From Planctomycetota bacterium (GTDB lineage Bacteria; Planctomycetota; Phycisphaerae; UBA1845), in assembly GCA_022563615.1 (NCBI GenBank), contig JADFMZ010000018.1:1-18658 (forward strand): DNA of 18,658 nucleotides, in the 5' to 3' direction. A program made the position numbers and the translations under genes. Below are positions 15,701 through 18,658 of this stretch, one piece after another (the first letter of the stretch is position 1; the number at the start of each line of letters is the position of its first letter). The notes under the pieces were generated by a model. That model was not told where the DNA came from and made no database searches. It worked only from the letters and a program-made list of their open reading frames with translations.

Positions 15701-17513
15701 AGATGGCCGGCTGAGCGATGTAGGTCTCGCTGATTCGGGACTGCAATTCATCTTTCGCGAGCTCTTCCAACAGCGACCAGGAAACGTGATCTCTCAGGGC
15801 ATGGTCACACTGCGCGATCGCCTCCCGGAATACGGGTTCGTCGGCCTGAAGCTGCCGCCCCATGGCCCACCACTGCGGACCCATGCCCGAGAACACGAAC
15901 ACCAAACGGGTCGGCGCATCAGGCACGACACCGTCAACGTTCGCGTCGTCTTCAGCCAGCGCCGACACGCGCTCCTTGAACTCCGACATGGAGTGCGCCA
16001 CAAGGGCCGCCCGAAATCCATGATGCGTGCGTCGTAATGCGGTCGTATGCGCAATATCCGGCAGTTCGAGCTTGGACTGCGCTCCATCATCCAATCGCGC
16101 GACGTAAGAACGCCCCAAAGCCTTTAGCGCGGTCGAGCTTCGGGCCGACAAAGGGATCAACAGCGCCCGTCCTTCGGACCATTCGTCTTGCGTGCTGCGC
16201 TCGGCGGTTACGGGATGCGAGGTCAGGACCACATGGGCGTTGGTGCCGCCAAAACCGAACGAGTTGACCCCGGCAATCCGCAGTTCTTGTCCGTTTTTTG
16301 GCCAGGGCGTCAATTCCTGCACCACGCGAAGCTTCAGTTTTTCAAACGGAATGCTCGGATTGGGCGTCGTGAAATGCAGGCTGGGGGGGATATGCCCATG
16401 CCGCACACAAAGCGCCGCTTTGATCAAACCGGCAATGCCCGACGCCGCCTCCAGATGGCCAATGTTGCTCTTGATCGATCCGATCAAACAGTGCGCCCCA
16501 TCCGGTCTTTCGTGGCCCAGTGCATTCCCTAGAGCGCGTAGCTCAATCGGATCCCCCACGCTCGTGCCGGTCCCGTGGGCCTCTACGTAGTTCACCGATG
16601 CCGGCGCGATGCCCGCTTGAGAACAGACCTCGCGCAGCAGGGCTTCCTGGGCGACCTCACTCGGCACGGTGATGCCGGCGGTCCGACCATCCTGGTTGGC
16701 GCCGGTGCCGCGAATGACCGCATAGACCGGATCATTGTTTTTTATGGCCTCCGACAGCGGTCTTAGCAGGACCACGCCAACGCCCTCTGCGCGGACGTAT
16801 CCATCAGCGGCGGCATCGAAGCTCTTGCATCGACCGTCGGGCGCCAGCATCTTGGCCTGGCAGAAACCGATCGTGCCTTCAGGCTGCAACAACACGTTGA
16901 CGCCACCGACCAACGCCATTGTTGCTTCACCGTTCCAGATACTCTGGCAAGCCAGATGGGTCGCCACGAGCGAAGACGAACAGGCGGTGTCGACGGTGAG
17001 GCTCGGGCCCTGCAGATCAAAGAAGTAAGACAGACGGTTGGCGCTTACGCACAAGGCCGAGCCGAGGGTCGCGTAGGCGTCAAGGTGGAACCGCCGGTCG
17101 CTGCGCCCTTGCATCACACCGTAGTCGTAGGTTGAGATACCCACGAACACCGCTGTGCGCGAGCCCGCGATCGCCTCCATCGGCAAACCGGCGTCCTCCA
17201 GGGCCTCATACGCCACCTCGAGCAATAACCGTTGTTGCGGATCCGCCCACGCCGCCTCACGAGGAGAGATGCCGAAGAACTGAGCGTCAAAAAAGTCCAC
17301 GCCCTCGAGGAAGCCGCCGTGGCGGACGTAGACCTTCCCCGGCCGGCCTGGCTCCGGGTGATAGACCGACGGCCAAAGCCACCGGTCCTTGGGAACTTCG
17401 GATATGGCATCCACGCCGTCGCACAGCAGGCGCCAGAGTGACTCGGGGTTCATCGCTCCCCCTGGCATTCGACAGCCGATGCCTACAATGGCAATGGGTT
17501 CGTGTGGCGTCAT
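9765..17513 (-). CDS. Highly reducing type I polyketide synthase, KS-AT-DH-cMT-psiKR-ER-KR-ACP
   Basis: One complete module in 2582 residues. KS (about 4-432): Cys178 in DTACSSSL, His313 in EAHGTGT, His353 in SNIGHLE. AT (536-870): Ser629 in GHSLGEVAA; the specificity site reads PYHSRAMD (730-737), neither clear HAFH (malonyl) nor YASH (methylmalonyl). DH (898-1180): His928, in a site with Gln932 where Gly is usual, and Asp1094 in HPSLVDSSFQ. C-methyltransferase (1240-1585): LEIGGGTGG (1404-1412). Structural pseudo-KR: about 1600-1800. ER (1820-2148): LNFKDVMLALG and TGGVGLAAVQLA. KR (2165-2400): TGGLGGFG, LDD (2259-2261, B-type) and Tyr2316/Asn2320. ACP: Ser2478 in GVDSL. No thioesterase is present. 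The acidic end ELSDKEVDVELRRLLAQ may be a docking segment. Starts at ATG 17513 with GGAG at 17525-17528. Predicted to add a fully reduced, alpha-methylated unit. Confidence 0.96.
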   Translation of the reverse strand: MTPHEPIAIVGIGCRMPGGAMNPESLWRLLCDGVDAISEVPKDRWLWPSVYHPEPGRPGKVYVRHGGFLEGVDFFDAQFFGISPREAAWADPQQRLLLEVAYEALEDAGLPMEAIAGSRTAVFVGISTYDYGVMQGRSDRRFHLDAYATLGSALCVSANRLSYFFDLQGPSLTVDTACSSSLVATHLACQSIWNGEATMALVGGVNVLLQPEGTIGFCQAKMLAPDGRCKSFDAAADGYVRAEGVGVVLLRPLSEAIKNNDPVYAVIRGTGANQDGRTAGITVPSEVAQEALLREVCSQAGIAPASVNYVEAHGTGTSVGDPIELRALGNALGHERPDGAHCLIGSIKSNIGHLEAASGIAGLIKAALCVRHGHIPPSLHFTTPNPSIPFEKLKLRVVQELTPWPKNGQELRIAGVNSFGFGGTNAHVVLTSHPVTAERSTQDEWSEGRALLIPLSARSSTALKALGRSYVARLDDGAQSKLELPDIAHTTALRRTHHGFRAALVAHSMSEFKERVSALAEDDANVDGVVPDAPTRLVFVFSGMGPQWWAMGRQLQADEPVFREAIAQCDHALRDHVSWSLLEELAKDELQSRISETYIAQPAIFAIQIALARLWDSWGVRGDATLGHSLGEVAAAHYAGILSLEDAIALVYHRSRLQQRTAGEGGMLFVAMPIADLESIVADHDGKVSIAAYNSPESATLTGDTEVLQKIADRLTADEVFNRILKVDVPYHSRAMDQLQGELIESLQALSPEAGKVKLISTVTGKPVRGDEMTAEYWWRSMRQPVRFRNAVETAIQEDHRIFLEISPHPVLSTSISECASKSGVEVVVLPSLRREEPERATLLTSIGRLYGMGFPVPWNRVNGKVGRFVSVPRYPWQRERFWQETERARRNRIGEQVHPLLGTRNDAARASWTTDLNDYSLAFLDDHQVDQHVVFPAAAYLEMALEAAHELLGKPPYVVEDLVLLKAMVLPKDARPITQLVVGERTSEFDIFSRAHADEGSWERHATGKLYRLDDGEVPDRRSVDEIHRRCTHEMTQADCYRQFEALGLRYGPRFQGITRLRTGSGEAIGRIQLPDDLAEHADEYAAHPSLVDSSFQVLMGALLSDVASGRLSGEGLFLPVSIARVVYRSRPPRQLWCHARLVRRSPRRVFGDLELLDDEGNVVVEIHGFVCQQIQRADTTLSQGLYQYRWERWVAGASTVVRRADDLPSPQEILKRLGAEGNGSFWRGNVAIAARAAETVDLARAYLFEAFNRLGWRPPVGERFSEKDIAVRLGIVPQHLKLLHRLFTTLAEDGYVRQSGQEWIVAREFSAPASRETWKTLWDHFPSDLAELTLMRRCGENLDAVMRGDLDGLDLIFPGGTATTVEHLYQDSPSYRNCNRVVQKTVAAALQRLPEGRDLRILEIGGGTGGMTTYVLPELPARRTTYVFTDIGAMLLSQAEQRFGRYPFVEFQTLDIEKDPINQGFGAHSFDLILASDVLHATTDLRTALSHVKRLLASDGLLVLLEGTLAPTPLWCTLVFGLLKGWWLFTDRELRGEDPWIASQAWRDLLTSCGFADATDLTEQLGADEAVHSVIAARGPVVAEPDKPSPAEMTSIEPGSWLVLSDDGGVGSDLAQGLRDRGHTVVNVLRGDCSGDSEDGSIRVRPSRKDEMQHVVAKALAASPKLLGVVHLWSLDLPTGAATDLASLETARTEVCASILHLVQCLADADTSQPPRLILVTRGAESVGAAQAEAAVSQAPLWGLGRVIMAEHPQLRCKLIDLDPDEDCAAALVIEALTDDAEEEVALRGEVRHVHRLTRVAPDMLAPLKEAGSRAGARSYHVAVPARGSLEDFPLLPTTRTAPEAGEIEIEIYASGLNFKDVMLALGLYPEDALEGGFTGRSLGMECAGRIVALGDGVEGLNVGDAVIACGPGTLRSHLTLNARLVAHMPPDLSFEEAATIPIAFLTAYYALHNLARLERGERVLIHAATGGVGLAAVQLAQRIGAEIFTTAGTDEKRELLKALGVPHVMNSRTLTFAEEVMERTNGEGVDVVLNSLAGDAIPKSLAVLRPYGRFVEIGKRDIYEDSKVGLRSFRNNLSLFVLDMDGLYAQRPDAAREVFDQVLKLVGNKALRPLPHRVFPVERISEAFRHMAQAKHIGKVVVSLRDASVRVAEPPPAKVEFQSDGTYLITGGLGGFGLALARWLARHGAGRLVLMSRRGAVDEKTQAAIDAIEADGACVTIVQGDVSRQEDVRNVLAKISESMPPLRGLFHAAMVLDDAPIQSLNGERLAKVMAPKVEGAWNLHLLTRELPLDYFVLFSSMASQMGNPGQANYAAANAFLDSLAHYRRARELPALTVNWGALADVGYVADNPDIAKRLEAYGVKPLAVEQMLSTLAMLLQRQAVQVSVGQFDWRRLTRAINVASSPRFADLVAEQGDDDLAGGGLFDLGALLQAEPAQRLEILEGRLRDQLARVLGTTAGRLDVNQSLMSLGVDSLMAVEIRNRIRAELGVDVPPAKFMEGISVRGMASFVLARLAELDERGAGGPSKIVTAELPASAVTLGKPETAPSEREVLETVSELSDKEVDVELRRLLAQTGGS

Positions 17514-18128
17514 GGACTTTGGTTCTCCGAACGTCGGGCCGCCGACTCGAGGCTTGGGCCAAGGACCGACCCGTGCCGCCCCCCGAGATCAGACGGCCGA
17601 TAATCCAAATGGGGTGGTCTTTTCTTGCGGGATCTCCGCTTACGTGTTGCGACTTTCGGCCCCCCGTCCAGGAATAGAAAAGTTCACGATCCCTGAATGT
17701 AGCAGGAGTCTGGCAAGACCTTTAGGTCAAGTCAACCCCAGCCGCGTAAACCTCGGCCAAGTCCAAGCTCTCAAACCACTGGATCCTTGCAAACGCAGGG
17801 TCGTTTGCGTGTGGAGCGGCGCGACGCGGCTGGACGCCGGGGGTCGCCAACTTCTTGACGATGGAGCACGGGTTCGCTAGTTTCGCCCATAAGGCTGCTT
17901 GTAAGCGCGTCAGCGAATAAGCCGCTTTCTGCCAGAGGTAGGGCGGGACCGGACCGCACCGCCGAGGCGATGTAAGCACAGACGGCTCGCCGACGAGCGC
18001 TATCGTAAAACCCGTCTGCCGCAAATGGGGATCCAAGGTGCACCGGTGTTCGTTTCTGGTTACCCGGAAGAGCACAAGTCCAGCCCGGCGGGCGCGGGCA
18101 TGAGCAGTTGATAGGAAGTTAACGGAAT
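17514..18128. promoter_or_regulatory. Divergent non-coding region between PKS and NRPS genes
   Basis: About 615 bp separate the two head-to-head biosynthetic genes, so promoters for both must lie here. I cannot identify clear -35/-10 boxes. Visible elements are a GACCT-TT-AGGTC dyad at 17717-17728, a hairpin GCAAACG/CGTTTGC at 17789-17808, and a larger two-part stem at 17979-18018. Minus-strand frames of 90 and 117 codons overlap in this region, but neither looks like a protein. The NRPS start is preceded by AGGAAG about ten bases away. Confidence 0.55.
17979..18018. other. Two-part stem structure in the PKS-NRPS intergenic region
   Basis: CAGACG (17979-17984) pairs with CGTCTG (18013-18018). 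Directly inside, GCTCG (17985-17989) pairs with CGAGC (17994-17998) around a CCGA tetraloop. An unpaired 14-base side (17999-18012) lies between the inner stem and the outer stem. It is about 110 bases before the NRPS start codon and could be a 5' leader structure on the plus strand. No T-run follows, so it is not a standard terminator. Role unknown. Confidence 0.35.
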
Positions 18129-18658
18129 ATGGCGATCAGCCCGACGGACTTGGACAAACTTTCGCCCGACCAGCGCCGGGAGTTGCTGGCTGAGCTCCTG
18201 CGTAAAAAACAGCGCACGGAACCAGCATCACCGGGACAGCTTCGCGCTGATCCAGCCGCACGCCATGAACCCTTCCCGCTGACGGACGCCCAGTACGCCT
18301 ATTGGCTGGGCCAGCAAGGTCTGTTCCCGCTTGGCAACGTGGCTGCCCATGCCTACTTCGAGTTTGAGGCTCAAGACCTGGACATAACGCGCATCGAACG
18401 CGCGTTCAATCGCTTGGTGTCCTATCATGAGATGCTTCGCGCCGTTGTCAGCAAGGATGGCCGGCAGCGAATCCTCGAAACGGTCGATCCCTTTCGCATT
18501 CCCACGCACGATCTTCGCACCACGGATGATGAGAGCCGGGAGCGGAGGCTGGGCTCGATACGGGACGAAATGTCTCACCAGGTTCTCGCCCCCGACCGTT
18601 GGCCGTTGTTCGATGTGCGCGCCTCGTTCCTTGACGACCAGCGCGTGCGGTTGCACAT
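18129..18658 (+). CDS. Nonribosomal peptide synthetase, N-terminus with heterocyclization-type domain (partial)
   Basis: The frame opens at ATG 18129 and runs off the right edge after 176 full codons. Residues 1-30 (MAISPTDLDKLSPDQRRELL...) form a short charged helix, as seen at NRPS N-termini, where it can serve in docking. From about residue 48 the sequence FPLTDAQYAYWLGQQG, then AHAYFEFEAQDLDITRIERAFNRLV and YHEMLRAVV, is the start of a condensation-superfamily domain. The 'FPLTDxQxAYWxG' and 'AHxYFEF' wording matches the heterocyclization (Cy) subgroup, which makes thiazolines or oxazolines from Cys, Ser or Thr. The diagnostic DxxxxD motif would fall just past the edge, so the subtype is not proven. 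The gene is divergent from the PKS and probably belongs to the same hybrid pathway. Confidence 0.85.
   Translation, partial: MAISPTDLDKLSPDQRRELLAELLRKKQRTEPASPGQLRADPAARHEPFPLTDAQYAYWLGQQGLFPLGNVAAHAYFEFEAQDLDITRIERAFNRLVSYHEMLRAVVSKDGRQRILETVDPFRIPTHDLRTTDDESRERRLGSIRDEMSHQVLAPDRWPLFDVRASFLDDQRVRLH

Noticed and set aside
17717..17728. GACCTTTAGGTC dyad as a regulator operator
   Set aside because: A single 12-base dyad is expected by chance in a region of this size; no second copy was seen nearby.
17722..18075. Minus-strand frame of 117 codons in the PKS-NRPS gap
   Set aside because: No family similarity that I can see, overlapping alternative frames of similar length, and it lies across hairpins in a divergent promoter region. 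Not strong enough to call a gene.
1..18658. CRISPR arrays, tRNA or rRNA genes, and insertion sequences with transposase
   Set aside because: I saw no regularly spaced direct repeats, no cloverleaf-like or rRNA-like stretches, and no transposase or integrase reading frame.

Overview
The window looks like a bacterial chromosome of moderately high GC. I infer a member of the Planctomycetota, but only indirectly. The basis is the run tpiA-secG-yicC-gmk-rpoZ-coaC-coaB on one strand, separate coaC and coaB genes, and a large secreted protein built of slime-mold-type Cys repeats plus RTX/S-layer-like sequence. No rRNA or other phylogenetic marker is present, so the assignment is tentative.

Left part (1-4349, minus strand): a secreted protein with a 'DDGxHGD...NDGVFG' Ig-like signature runs off the left edge. 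A hairpin terminator separates it from a 1042-residue predicted lipoprotein. That protein joins a lipobox, about 270 residues of Cys/Asp-rich CTDC-type repeats, a long Thr/Ser/Gly-rich beta-strand region and a short RTX-like block with a bluetail-like C-terminus. A stretch of about 720 bp without a convincing gene follows (4350-5071).

Middle part (5072-9535, minus strand): a compact housekeeping operon. In transcription order it is tpiA, secG, yicC, gmk, rpoZ, coaC, coaB. The last five are packed, with overlaps at yicC/gmk, gmk/rpoZ (ATGA) and rpoZ/coaC. CoaC (decarboxylase) and CoaB (ligase) are separate proteins here, not the common CoaBC fusion.

Right part (9536-18658): the edge of a hybrid polyketide/nonribosomal peptide cluster. 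A single 2582-residue highly reducing type I PKS on the minus strand has the inferred order KS-AT-DH-cMT-psiKR-ER-KR-ACP, with no thioesterase. Head to head with it, across about 615 bp of non-coding DNA, an NRPS gene starts on the plus strand. Only its first 176 residues are inside the window, and they look like the start of a heterocyclization (Cy) domain. Together they suggest a fully reduced, C-methylated acyl unit combined with an amino-acid-derived, possibly azoline-containing part.

The junction between the PKS and tpiA is the oddest spot. A 20-bp near-perfect inverted repeat (one mismatch) has one arm covering the PKS stop codon and the other inside a 66-codon orphan ORF, and GCT lies on both outer sides. 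It may be a small MITE-like element, a long-stem RNA structure that ends PKS transcription, or both.
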